From contig QHPN01000177.1 of NCBI GenBank assembly GCA_003219115.1, positions 1 through 11,343 of the forward strand: a stretch of DNA of 11,343 bases, given 5' to 3'. Source of the DNA: Verrucomicrobiota bacterium (GTDB taxonomy: Bacteria > Verrucomicrobiota > Verrucomicrobiia > Chthoniobacterales > UBA10450). A program made the position numbers and the translations under genes. The notes under the pieces are model-generated. The model did not search any database and was not told the origin of the DNA. It saw nothing but the letters and a program-made list of their open reading frames with translations. Within the stretch, counting starts at the first letter, position 1, and every line of letters begins with the position of its first letter. Positions 1 through 7,087 of the stretch are shown here, one piece after another.

Positions 1-957
1 CACATGGTCATTACTGCCTTGGCCGAACTTCTCGAAGACGCACCTGGCTTCCCGCCGGAAATTGCAATCGTCGGGACCACCAGCGGTGGCATGAGTTTCG
101 GTGAGAATTTTTATCGCACATTAGGAAATGGCAACGGTTGCTCGGCGGCCTTGATTGCGAATTATCCGCCGCAAAAACAGATCGTCGATGCCATGGAAAA
201 ATTTGGCATGAACGTTCCTGCTGAAGTCATTGCCAATGCCTGCGCGTCCGGCACGAACGCAATTGGCCACGCCTTCAATGCGATTCGGGCTGGCCGTTAT
301 CAACGCATCCTGGCTGGGGGCTACGATGCCCTGTCCGAACTCGTATTCGTTGGGTTCGATTCACTGCAAGCGGCAACGCCGGAAAAATGTAGACCCTTCG
401 ATTCCAATCGATCGGGCATGGTGCTGGGCGAAGGCGCAGCTTTGTTCGCGCTGGAGGAACTCGAATCCGCCCGCAACCGCGGCGCGGAAATCCTTGGCGA
501 AATAATTGGCTACGGAATTTCCACCGACAATCATCATCTGACGCAGCCGAATCCGGACGGAAGTGGTCCGCGTCGCGCGATGGAGCAGGCGCTGGCGCAG
601 GCGAAACTGACGCCCGACCAGGTCGGCTACATTAATGCACACGGCACTGCCACCATTCTCAATGACTCCGCCGAGGGGAAAGCGATCATGGAATTATTTG
701 GTGACGTGCCGGTGAGCTCGACCAAAAGCATGATGGGCCATTCCCTCGGCGCGGCCGGTGCGATTGAAGCCGCGGTGACTCTGCTCGCACTGCAATATCA
801 ATTCCTGCCGCCGAACATTAATTTTCGCGAATCCGATTTATCGCTCAATGTCGTGGCGAACGAAGCGCATGAGGCGCAATTTAATTGTGCGGTTTCCAAT
901 TCATTCGGCTTCGGCGGGACAAACGCGACGATTGTTTTTCGAAAATTCGCGCGATGA
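1..957 (+). CDS. Beta-ketoacyl-ACP synthase, FabF/KAS II-like (5' end outside window)
   Basis: This is a condensing enzyme of the thiolase fold. It would elongate an ACP-bound acyl chain with malonyl-ACP in the cytoplasm. Numbering from the ATG at position 4, the nucleophile is Cys80 in an NACASGTNAI context. The two catalytic histidines are His213 (NAHGT) and His246 (MMGHSLGAAGAIEA). The C-terminal FGFGGTNA loop is at 301-308, so the Cys-His-His triad is complete. The 317 residues visible are about 90 short of a normal KAS II. The reading frame is open to the window edge, so the ATG at 4 is probably internal and the true start lies upstream. The stop overlaps the next ketosynthase-like gene by 4 bp (ATGA), which suggests translational coupling and a heterodimer. 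It could be housekeeping FabF, but the degenerate partner makes a specialised polyene or unusual-lipid pathway more attractive (inference). Confidence 0.93.
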   Translation, partial: HMVITALAELLEDAPGFPPEIAIVGTTSGGMSFGENFYRTLGNGNGCSAALIANYPPQKQIVDAMEKFGMNVPAEVIANACASGTNAIGHAFNAIRAGRYQRILAGGYDALSELVFVGFDSLQAATPEKCRPFDSNRSGMVLGEGAALFALEELESARNRGAEILGEIIGYGISTDNHHLTQPNPDGSGPRRAMEQALAQAKLTPDQVGYINAHGTATILNDSAEGKAIMELFGDVPVSSTKSMMGHSLGAAGAIEAAVTLLALQYQFLPPNINFRESDLSLNVVANEAHEAQFNCAVSNSFGFGGTNATIVFRKFAR

Positions 958-2033
958 GTTTGAGCATCGCTGGAATGAGCTGGGTGACGCCACTCGGCAG
1001 TGACGTCGATGATGTTTGGCAACGATTACTCGCAGGCGAAACCGCGCCCGTCGAAATCCTTGAGAACGAAGAAAACGGCGCGCGGTATTTGGTTCGTCGA
1101 GTTCCGGCCAACACACCATTCCCGGCGCATTCGCGTTTGCGCCGGGCGAGTGCGATTTCACGATTTGCCGCCGCAGCCGGATTGGCTGCTTTGGCTGAGG
1201 TGAAGCTCCCACCATCTCTCGACCGTATCGTATTGGTTTTTGCCGTTTCCAATGGCGGCGTCGTTTACACGCGCCGGTTTTATTCCGAGATCGTGAAGTC
1301 CGGAGCGCAATCGGCCAGTCCTTTGCTATTTCCCGAGACTGTCTTCAACGCGCCGGCCAGTCATCTTGCCGCAATCCTGGGGATCAACGGCGCTTCTTAC
1401 ACCGTTGTCGGGGACGGCGCTGTCGGCATTCTTGCTCTAAAGCTGGCGGAAGACCTTCTCGCATCCGATGATCTGGATTTCTGTCTCGTGGTCAGCGCGG
1501 AGGAAATTGATGCCCTCGTTTGCGAAGCGTATCGGCAATGGCGTTTCCTGCGGAATCCAAGTAAACCAACCGGTCATGGCATGATTATGAGCGAAGGCGC
1601 CGGCGCAGTCTTACTGGAACGACCCGATGAAAGCATTCCATCTGCAGCGGCGCATGCGTCAGCCGCAAGGATCGAGCAGATCGTTCCCGGCAGAAACTTC
1701 TTTCGTCGTTCCGAAGCTGCGGCCGAGCTTGGGGCCGTGGTCGCCCGTCTCGAGAATGGAATCGGATTCGGCGTTGGCAGTGCAAACGGCACATTTATTG
1801 ATCGAGCCGAACGCGCTGCAGTCGGCAATCAAATGCCGCTTTATTCACCCAAGATTGCACTCGGTGAGAGCGTGGGAGCGTCGATCTTTTGGCAGGTGAT
1901 CACCGCGGCGCAAGCGTTGAAGACCGGAATGTTGCCGGGGACATTGAAGTTGCCTGCTGCTTCGCGGGCCTTTGTCCTGGCTTGTGGCCTCAATCAGCAG
2001 ACGGGCGGATTGACTCTGCAGCTGTCTCGCTGA
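954..2033 (+). CDS. Ketosynthase-fold protein lacking the catalytic triad (chain-length-factor-like)
   Basis: The 359-residue product starts at the ATG of the ATGA overlap. An in-frame ATG at 885 would lie deep in the upstream gene and add 23 residues that do not look like a ketosynthase. The N-terminus (SIAGMSWVTPLGSDVDDVWQ) and the SEGAGAVLLE segment at 213-222 are typical of the family. All three catalytic positions are changed: the Cys position is Gly155 (VVGDGAVG), the first His is Asn278 (SANGT), and the second His is Glu305 (LGESVGAS). The C-terminal FGFGG loop is also missing, and the protein is about 50 residues shorter than FabF. It should therefore be unable to condense. Known analogues are the KS-beta/chain-length factors of type II polyketide and aryl-polyene systems, which dimerise with an active KS. 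By position the partner would be the preceding gene. The precise pathway cannot be read from this window. Confidence 0.85.
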   Translation: MSLSIAGMSWVTPLGSDVDDVWQRLLAGETAPVEILENEENGARYLVRRVPANTPFPAHSRLRRASAISRFAAAAGLAALAEVKLPPSLDRIVLVFAVSNGGVVYTRRFYSEIVKSGAQSASPLLFPETVFNAPASHLAAILGINGASYTVVGDGAVGILALKLAEDLLASDDLDFCLVVSAEEIDALVCEAYRQWRFLRNPSKPTGHGMIMSEGAGAVLLERPDESIPSAAAHASAARIEQIVPGRNFFRRSEAAAELGAVVARLENGIGFGVGSANGTFIDRAERAAVGNQMPLYSPKIALGESVGASIFWQVITAAQALKTGMLPGTLKLPAASRAFVLACGLNQQTGGLTLQLSR

Positions 2034-2034
2034 A

Positions 2035-2064
2035 CCCCGAAACGTGGAGAAGGGGTGGTCGGGG
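2035..2064 (+). other. Short inverted repeat between the ketosynthase pair and lptD
   Basis: CCCCGA (2035-2040) is perfectly complementary to TCGGGG (2059-2064), giving a 6-bp GC-rich stem with an 18-nt loop immediately after the stop codon at 2031-2033. No T-run follows, so it is not a standard intrinsic terminator. It may be a weak mRNA hairpin within an operon or may have arisen by chance. The rest of the 80-bp gap (2034-2113) holds no other signal that I can support apart from the ribosome-binding site. Confidence 0.25.
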
Positions 2065-2103
2065 CATTTGGCCTTTGCAACACTTTCCCTCTGCGATACG
2101 TTC

Positions 2104-2107
2104 AGGA
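2104..2107 (+). promoter_or_regulatory. Ribosome-binding site of lptD (start-deciding)
   Basis: AGGA lies 6 nt before the ATG at 2114. This ATG opens directly into a signal peptide. The site favours 2114 over the in-frame upstream start at 1889, which would lie inside the preceding ketosynthase-like gene. Confidence 0.5.
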
Positions 2108-2113
2108 CGCGTC

Positions 2114-4369
2114 ATGCGAACGCGGATAGCGATCTTTTTTTCTCTTCTTTTTGCGGTTGCTCGCAGCAACGCCGTGGATATTGAGACGCCGAAGAATCAA
2201 CCAGTCGAGATTACATCCACCGGCGAAACTCGTTACGAAGACGGAGTCGCCATCGCTCGCGACAATGTCGCCATTCATGTTGACGATACAAAAATCTACG
2301 CCAATTCTGCCCGGTATGACTCGCAACGCCACGAGATCTCCGCTCAGGGCCACGTGCGCATCTATCGGGAGGACAAACTGTTTATTGCCGAGAATGGGAC
2401 GTACAATCTCGACACCAAGGAAATCCACGCTGAAACGGTACGGTCGTCATCGGACCCGTACTTCATAAACGGCGAGAAATTCGTGAATTTTTCCGACGGC
2501 CACTCTGTCGTCGAGAACGGCGATTTCACCACCGATGATTCGCCCAATCCGGATTTTCATTTCCACGCTCACAAAGTCCGAATTTACGAGAACGATCGCG
2601 TAGTTTTCCAGAACGTGACCTTTTATATTGGCAAGGTCCCCGTTTTCTGGTGGCCCTACCTCTATCAATCGCTGAACGATGCCTTTAGTTTCAGTATCTC
2701 GCCTGCTTATCTGAGTTCCTGGGGGCCGTCGCTCTTGAGCCAGATCACGTTTCCAATCGCCGATAAAATCAAAGGTCGGGTGAGGTTGGATTACAGGGCG
2801 CGACGCGGCGCGGCCATCGGGTTTGATGCGGAGATGAATTACGGTAAAAACGACAACAGCTATCTCCACCTCAGGACGTATTTCATTGACGATCAGAACC
2901 CAGACTTAAATCAAACCTCGGTACCACGTGGTAATATCGGGAGCGCCCGTTACCGTGTCACCGTCGAAGATCGCACCAATTTCACGAGCGACATTTACGG
3001 AATCGCTGACATCACCAAGCTAAGTGATGCCTTCGTCATGGAGGATTTCTACCAGAGCGAATTTCGCATCAATCCAGTGCCGGATAACGTCGTGGCAGTA
3101 ACGAAAACCAACCCTATTTACACTCTGACCGCGATCGCGCGGTTTCAGGCAAACGGTTTTTTCGAGCAAACTGAGCGCTTACCCGAGGTGGTATTGGACG
3201 TCGCCCGCACTCCGATTTTCGGAAGTCCAATTTTTTACCAGGGCGAAGCCGGAATCGCAGATCTCCACCGGAACTTTCCGACCGGGTCCGTCTTTCAAGA
3301 CTACGAGACATGGCGTTTCGACACGTTCCATCAACTGCTTTACCCAAATACTTACTTCGGCTGGTTAAGCATCGTGCCACGCGTTGGATTTCGGGCCACA
3401 TATTACGACCGAACGCGCGACCTCGGGCGAACCATGTTTACGCCAAATCCTGATCCGCTGATTCCCGATTTCCTAATTCCCGACCCGACTAGAAATCCAA
3501 AGTTCGGACCACCATTGGAATATGGCGACTCCGAAACGCGCACCATCGCTAATGCAGGGGTGGAAGCGTCTTTCAAAGTCTCGCGTGAATGGGAGGAGGT
3601 GCAAAATCGCGGGCTCGGCCTCGATGGTTTACGTCATGTTATTCAACCATTCACAAATTTTTCGTGGGTCTCCGATCCCGGCAATCCAGCGGAGTTCTTG
3701 CAATTCGATCGCTTTGAACCATCAACGAAGTTACGCCCAATCGACTTCCCGGAGTTCACTTCCATCGATTCAATTGATCGCTGGACGATCTGGCGCGTCG
3801 GTGTCCGCAACCGGCTGGAAACGAGGCGGGACGATAGCAACATTACCTGGTTCGAACTCGACACTTACTTCGACGTCAATTTCGTCAATCCCTACGATCG
3901 CACGCCATACTCGAATCTTTTCAACACGGTTCGTTTCAATCCGCTGCCCTGGGCCTCGTTCTCCGTCGATTCTCAAGTGCCGGCGTTCGATAAGGGCTTC
4001 ACCGAAGTCAATACCAATGTGACGGTTCAGCCGATCTCCAACCTACAGCTGAACTTCGGGCATCGCTTTCTCAACGACAATCCGTTCTTCCTCAACAGCA
4101 GCTTATTTACTTTCGGCGGATATTATCGGATTAACGACAATTGGGGGGTAGCAGTGCAGGAGCAATACGAGGCGACCAGCGGGGTGCTCGAGCAACAGCG
4201 CTACGCCGTTTATCGTGATCTCTCCAGCTGGGTGGCTTCCCTCGGCGCGATCGTCCGTAATAATAACGGGGTCAACGAATATGGCGTGCTCCTTACCTTC
4301 ACCTTGAAGGCGTTTCCGAAATTCGGATTCGATCTGAATTTCGATCCCGGCGGCGCCGGGCAAAATTAA
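2114..4369 (+). CDS. lptD: LPS-assembly outer-membrane protein LptD (OstA/Imp)
   Basis: This is the outer-membrane component of the Lpt bridge, which inserts lipopolysaccharide into the outer leaflet. The 751-residue protein is close to the usual LptD length (about 780 in E. coli). Residues 1-20 are a signal peptide (MRTRIAIFFSLLFAVARSNA). Residues about 33-150 form the periplasmic OstA/LptA-like beta-jellyroll, with repeated strands such as DDTKIYANSARYD and ISAQGHVRIY. The family motif VPVFWWPYLY at 175-184 marks the transition to the barrel, which runs to an aromatic-rich end (FGFDLNF, 737-743). I find no cysteine in the precursor, so the inter-domain disulfides that control E. coli LptD maturation cannot form here. 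It lies 80 bp after the ketosynthase pair and 55 bp before ugd, so co-transcription is possible. No lptE-like gene is visible nearby. A generic OstA-domain porin is less likely given the motif and length. Confidence 0.9.
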   Translation: MRTRIAIFFSLLFAVARSNAVDIETPKNQPVEITSTGETRYEDGVAIARDNVAIHVDDTKIYANSARYDSQRHEISAQGHVRIYREDKLFIAENGTYNLDTKEIHAETVRSSSDPYFINGEKFVNFSDGHSVVENGDFTTDDSPNPDFHFHAHKVRIYENDRVVFQNVTFYIGKVPVFWWPYLYQSLNDAFSFSISPAYLSSWGPSLLSQITFPIADKIKGRVRLDYRARRGAAIGFDAEMNYGKNDNSYLHLRTYFIDDQNPDLNQTSVPRGNIGSARYRVTVEDRTNFTSDIYGIADITKLSDAFVMEDFYQSEFRINPVPDNVVAVTKTNPIYTLTAIARFQANGFFEQTERLPEVVLDVARTPIFGSPIFYQGEAGIADLHRNFPTGSVFQDYETWRFDTFHQLLYPNTYFGWLSIVPRVGFRATYYDRTRDLGRTMFTPNPDPLIPDFLIPDPTRNPKFGPPLEYGDSETRTIANAGVEASFKVSREWEEVQNRGLGLDGLRHVIQPFTNFSWVSDPGNPAEFLQFDRFEPSTKLRPIDFPEFTSIDSIDRWTIWRVGVRNRLETRRDDSNITWFELDTYFDVNFVNPYDRTPYSNLFNTVRFNPLPWASFSVDSQVPAFDKGFTEVNTNVTVQPISNLQLNFGHRFLNDNPFFLNSSLFTFGGYYRINDNWGVAVQEQYEATSGVLEQQRYAVYRDLSSWVASLGAIVRNNNGVNEYGVLLTFTLKAFPKFGFDLNFDPGGAGQN

Positions 4370-4412
4370 TCGCGAAAATAGCGAATTCAGGTAGCGTTCC
4401 CGCCACTTCGCT

Positions 4413-4416
4413 GAGG
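4413..4416 (+). promoter_or_regulatory. Ribosome-binding site of ugd
   Basis: GAGG lies 8 nt before the ATG at 4425, a canonical spacing, in the 55-bp gap after lptD. It supports 4425 as the start, and the Rossmann GxGxxG motif begins only seven codons later. Confidence 0.6.
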
Positions 4417-4424
4417 CAACGGAA

Positions 4425-5738
4425 ATGGATGTATCGATTATTGGTTCGGGGTATGTTGGTCTTGTGACCGGCGCTTGCTTTGCCGACGTCGGCCACAATG
4501 TTGTCTGCGTCGATAATGACGCGCGTAAGATCGAAACGCTGCGTGCAGGCCGTGTCCCGATCTACGAGCCCGGACTAGAAGAATTAATTCATCGCAATGT
4601 CGCCGCACACCGACTCCGCTTTACCGAAAGCGTCAAGGAAGGGGTCGATAACTCGCAGATTGTTTTCATCGCCGTCCCCACCCCGCCGCATTCCGACGGG
4701 AGCGTAGACTTGAGCTTTATCGAAAAAGTCGCGCGCGAAATTGCTGGTGTCCTGACCGATTACCGCGTCATCGTCGATAAGAGCACCGTGCCGGTAAAGA
4801 CCGGAGAGAAAGTGGCCGAATCGATCAAGCGTTACAATCGCCACGGCGCCAAGTTCGATGTCGTCAGCAATCCGGAATTTCTGCGCGAAGGCTGCGCCGT
4901 CCACGATTTGATGCATCCCGACCGGATCGTCATCGGCGCGCAAAGCGAACACGCGGCTGATTTGATGAAAAAAGTCTACGAGCCGTTCATGGCGCCGATT
5001 CTTGTTACCGATATCAACAGCGCGGAGTTAATAAAGCATGCGGCCAACTCATTTCTGGCCCTGAAAATCTCCTACATCAACGCGGTCTCCGCCATTTGCC
5101 AAGCCAGCGGCGCGGATGTGGAGAAAGTTGCTGATGGTATCGGGATGGACCGGCGGATTGGCCGGAATTTTCTCAACGCCGGCATCGGTTACGGTGGCTC
5201 CTGTTTCCCGAAGGACATCGCAGCATTCATCACGATCAGCGAACAACTTGGTGTTCCCTTTTCACTTTTGAAAGAAGTGCAGCGGATCAACGCCGCGCAA
5301 AAGGAGCGATTTCTGAAGTCAATTCGCGACACTCTCTGGATTTTGCGTGACAAAAAGGTCGCGGTCTGGGGACTAACGTTCAAACCGGATACCGACGATA
5401 TCCGTTCCTCGGTCGCGATTGATCTGGTGGCCGAGATGTTGTGCGAGGGCGCGCAGGTTTCGGTTTACGATCCCAAAGGGATGGAGCGAGCCCGCGAGGT
5501 CGCCGAAATCAAGGTGGCCCGCTTTTGCAATACTGCCCTCGAAGCAGTCGACGGAGCCGAGGCGCTCATCATTGCGACGGAGTGGGAGGAATTTGCCAAC
5601 GTCGACCTTGCCGTGGTGAAAGAAAAGATGACCACGCCGATTGTTTTCGACGGCCGCAATTTGTTTGATCCACCGACAATGGCGAAGTTGGGGTTTCGCT
5701 ATTATTCCATCGGACGCAATCCGGTTACGCCCGGTTGA
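4425..5738 (+). CDS. ugd: UDP-glucose 6-dehydrogenase
   Basis: This cytoplasmic enzyme oxidises UDP-glucose to UDP-glucuronate in two NAD+-dependent steps. The product supplies capsule, exopolysaccharide or LPS sugars and is the precursor of UDP-xylose-type nucleotides. The 437-residue protein has the normal family length and a complete set of motifs. These are the N-terminal Rossmann fold GSGYVG at 7-12 with the NAD-ribose acidic residue near Asp30, VPTPP at 84-88, KSTVPVKTG at 119-127, and NPEFLREG at 149-156. The catalytic Lys204 lies in ELIKHAANSF, and the catalytic Cys260 lies in GYGGSCFPKD. The C-terminal UDP-binding domain has WGLTFKPDTDDIR at 315-327. A GDP-mannose dehydrogenase is the nearest alternative, but the motifs fit the UDP-glucose/Ugd-TuaD group better. 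Its place after lptD fits an envelope-polysaccharide role. The following gap contains an inverted repeat that may end its transcript. Confidence 0.96.
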   Translation: MDVSIIGSGYVGLVTGACFADVGHNVVCVDNDARKIETLRAGRVPIYEPGLEELIHRNVAAHRLRFTESVKEGVDNSQIVFIAVPTPPHSDGSVDLSFIEKVAREIAGVLTDYRVIVDKSTVPVKTGEKVAESIKRYNRHGAKFDVVSNPEFLREGCAVHDLMHPDRIVIGAQSEHAADLMKKVYEPFMAPILVTDINSAELIKHAANSFLALKISYINAVSAICQASGADVEKVADGIGMDRRIGRNFLNAGIGYGGSCFPKDIAAFITISEQLGVPFSLLKEVQRINAAQKERFLKSIRDTLWILRDKKVAVWGLTFKPDTDDIRSSVAIDLVAEMLCEGAQVSVYDPKGMERAREVAEIKVARFCNTALEAVDGAEALIIATEWEEFANVDLAVVKEKMTTPIVFDGRNLFDPPTMAKLGFRYYSIGRNPVTPG

Positions 5739-5756
5739 TTCTCGGAAACGTGCATT

Positions 5757-5860
5757 CTTTTGGAGTGCGCCGGCACAGCGGGGCGGCGCTTTTCCCGATT
5801 AGTCGGAAAGTTGGGATGCCAAAGCGGGGTCGCACTACGCTTGCCACCGCAGTTCAAAGG
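5757..5860. repeat. Imperfect long inverted repeat, probably a degenerate dispersed (REP/MITE-like) element
   Basis: The left arm (about 5757-5795, beginning CTTTTGGAGTGCGCCGGCA) matches the reverse complement of the right arm (5819-5860, ending CACCGCAGTTCAAAGG) with several mismatches and small gaps. The centre contains its own hairpin, CCGA (5795-5798), TTAG loop, TCGG (5803-5806). The element fills most of the 172-bp gap between ugd and the aminopeptidase gene. It contains no transposase and no convincing flanking duplication. From memory it resembles a GC-rich palindromic element scattered through soil verrucomicrobial genomes, with arms running from a TTTGGAGTGCGGCGGC-like sequence to a CCGCTTTGG-like sequence. 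That family link is recollection, not a search result. If transcribed it would fold strongly and could terminate or protect the ugd mRNA. Confidence 0.6.
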
Positions 5861-5910
5861 CCAATTTCCATCAGTTGCATGAGTCGCAAGCAATGGAATC
5901 ATAGCCATCT

Positions 5911-7029
5911 ATGCACGACGCCCGCTTCGATAAGCTTGCCGAAATCCTGACCAGCTATTCCACCGAATTAAAACGCAACGAGAAGGTATTGATTGAGGCA
6001 TTTGACGCGCCGGACGAAATGGCGATTGCGCTGGTGCGGGCGGCCCGAAAGCGAGGTGCCATCCCGTTCGTCCAATCGCAACGAGCGCGAATTAGCCGCG
6101 AGCTTGCGCTCCATGCCACCGAGCCGCAGTTGAACCTCCTGGCGCGCCATGAACTGGCCCGAATGAAACAAATGGATGCCTACATCGCAGTGCGCGGCAG
6201 CCACAACATTACTGAACAGGCCGATGTGCCGATGGACAAATTGAAACTGGTGGCGAAAAAGATGCGGCCCGTCCAAGACCAACGGGTCGAGAAAACAAAA
6301 TGGGTCGTGTTGCGGTGGCCCACGCCGTCCATGGCCCAGCTGGCGAACATGAGCACAGAGGCGTTTGAAGATTTTTTCTTCGACGTTTGCACGCTCGATT
6401 ACCGGAGGCTTCGGCCGGGCATGAATGCCCTAAAAAAATTAATGGAGCGAACCGATAAGGTGACGATCATCGGTCCGGGCACGAATTTGCAATTTAGCAT
6501 CAAAAAGATACCGGCTGTGATCAGTGGCGGAGATCGCAATATTCCCGACGGCGAAGTCTTCACTGCTCCGGTCCGTGATTCGGTTAATGGCGTTGTTAGC
6601 TTCAACGCGCCGACGATTTATCAGGGCACAAGCTTCGATAACATTCGCCTTGAGTTCGAGAAGGGGAAAGCTGTGAAAGCGACGAGCAACCAAACCAAAA
6701 AGTTAAACGACATTCTCGACGCTGATGTCGGTGCTCGCTACATCGGTGAATTTTCCCTTGGGTTTAATCCCCACATTCTACATCCGATGCGCGACATTTT
6801 GTTTGATGAAAAAATTGCGGGCTCGTTCCATTTTACCCCCGGGGAGGCTTACGAGACGGCGGATAATGGGAATCGCAGTCAGGTGCATTGGGACATGGTC
6901 AGCATTCAGCGCCGCGAATACGGCGGCGGCGAGATTTACTTTGACGGCAAACTCATCCGCAAAAACGGCGAATTTGTTGTTCCCTCCTTGCAATCCTTGA
7001 ACCGCGCAAGGTTGCTTAAGCGGAAATAA
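5911..7029 (+). CDS. M29-family metallo-aminopeptidase (aminopeptidase T/PepS-like)
   Basis: This is a cytoplasmic exopeptidase of MEROPS family M29 that removes N-terminal residues from peptides using a two-metal centre. The 372 residues are slightly short of the usual roughly 400-410. All likely ligands are present in family order: Glu215 (IPDGEVFTAP), Glu280 (YIGEFSLGFNP), His307 (SFHFTPGEAY), and His326 and Asp328 (QVHWDMV). Tyr314, seven residues after His307, matches the family's catalytic tyrosine. The start at 5911 is firm from upstream because an in-frame TAG sits at 5902-5904. No good Shine-Dalgarno is visible; the nearest is GGAA at 5895-5898, about 12 nt away. The gene is separated from ugd by the inverted repeat and converges on the large TPR gene, so it is probably monocistronic. 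Substrate preference cannot be inferred. Confidence 0.93.
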   Translation: MHDARFDKLAEILTSYSTELKRNEKVLIEAFDAPDEMAIALVRAARKRGAIPFVQSQRARISRELALHATEPQLNLLARHELARMKQMDAYIAVRGSHNITEQADVPMDKLKLVAKKMRPVQDQRVEKTKWVVLRWPTPSMAQLANMSTEAFEDFFFDVCTLDYRRLRPGMNALKKLMERTDKVTIIGPGTNLQFSIKKIPAVISGGDRNIPDGEVFTAPVRDSVNGVVSFNAPTIYQGTSFDNIRLEFEKGKAVKATSNQTKKLNDILDADVGARYIGEFSLGFNPHILHPMRDILFDEKIAGSFHFTPGEAYETADNGNRSQVHWDMVSIQRREYGGGEIYFDGKLIRKNGEFVVPSLQSLNRARLLKRK

Positions 7030-7057
7030 AACCGCGCGGAATTTCTCCAACGCGGTT
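7030..7057. terminator. Candidate hairpin between convergent genes
   Basis: AACCGCG (7030-7036) pairs perfectly with CGCGGTT (7051-7057), giving a 7-bp stem and a 14-nt loop directly after the aminopeptidase stop codon (7027-7029). It lies in the 58-bp space between convergent stops, where a shared terminator is expected. No T-run follows on either strand, so intrinsic termination is uncertain. Confidence 0.4.
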
Positions 7058-7087
7058 ACAAATTCTGCTCTGCTCTGTCTGCCTTCG

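Noticed and set aside
885..953. Earlier ATG at 885 for the second ketosynthase gene
   Set aside because: The extra 23 residues lie inside the coding region of the preceding gene and do not match a ketosynthase N-terminus. The ATG at 954 gives a typical 4-bp ATGA overlap.
1889..2113. In-frame 75-codon upstream extension of lptD from an ATG at 1889
   Set aside because: It would overlap the ketosynthase-like gene by 145 bp and bury the signal peptide. The ATG at 2114 has an AGGA at good spacing and begins the signal peptide.
5757..5860. Insertion sequence or complete transposon
   Set aside because: No transposase gene is present and no target-site duplication is evident; only a short non-coding palindrome is seen.
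5702..5950. Small open frames across the ugd-aminopeptidase gap on both strands (5702-5908 minus, 5735-5950 plus)
   Set aside because: They translate the palindromic element, overlap real genes at both ends, and have no recognisable protein features or ribosome-binding site.
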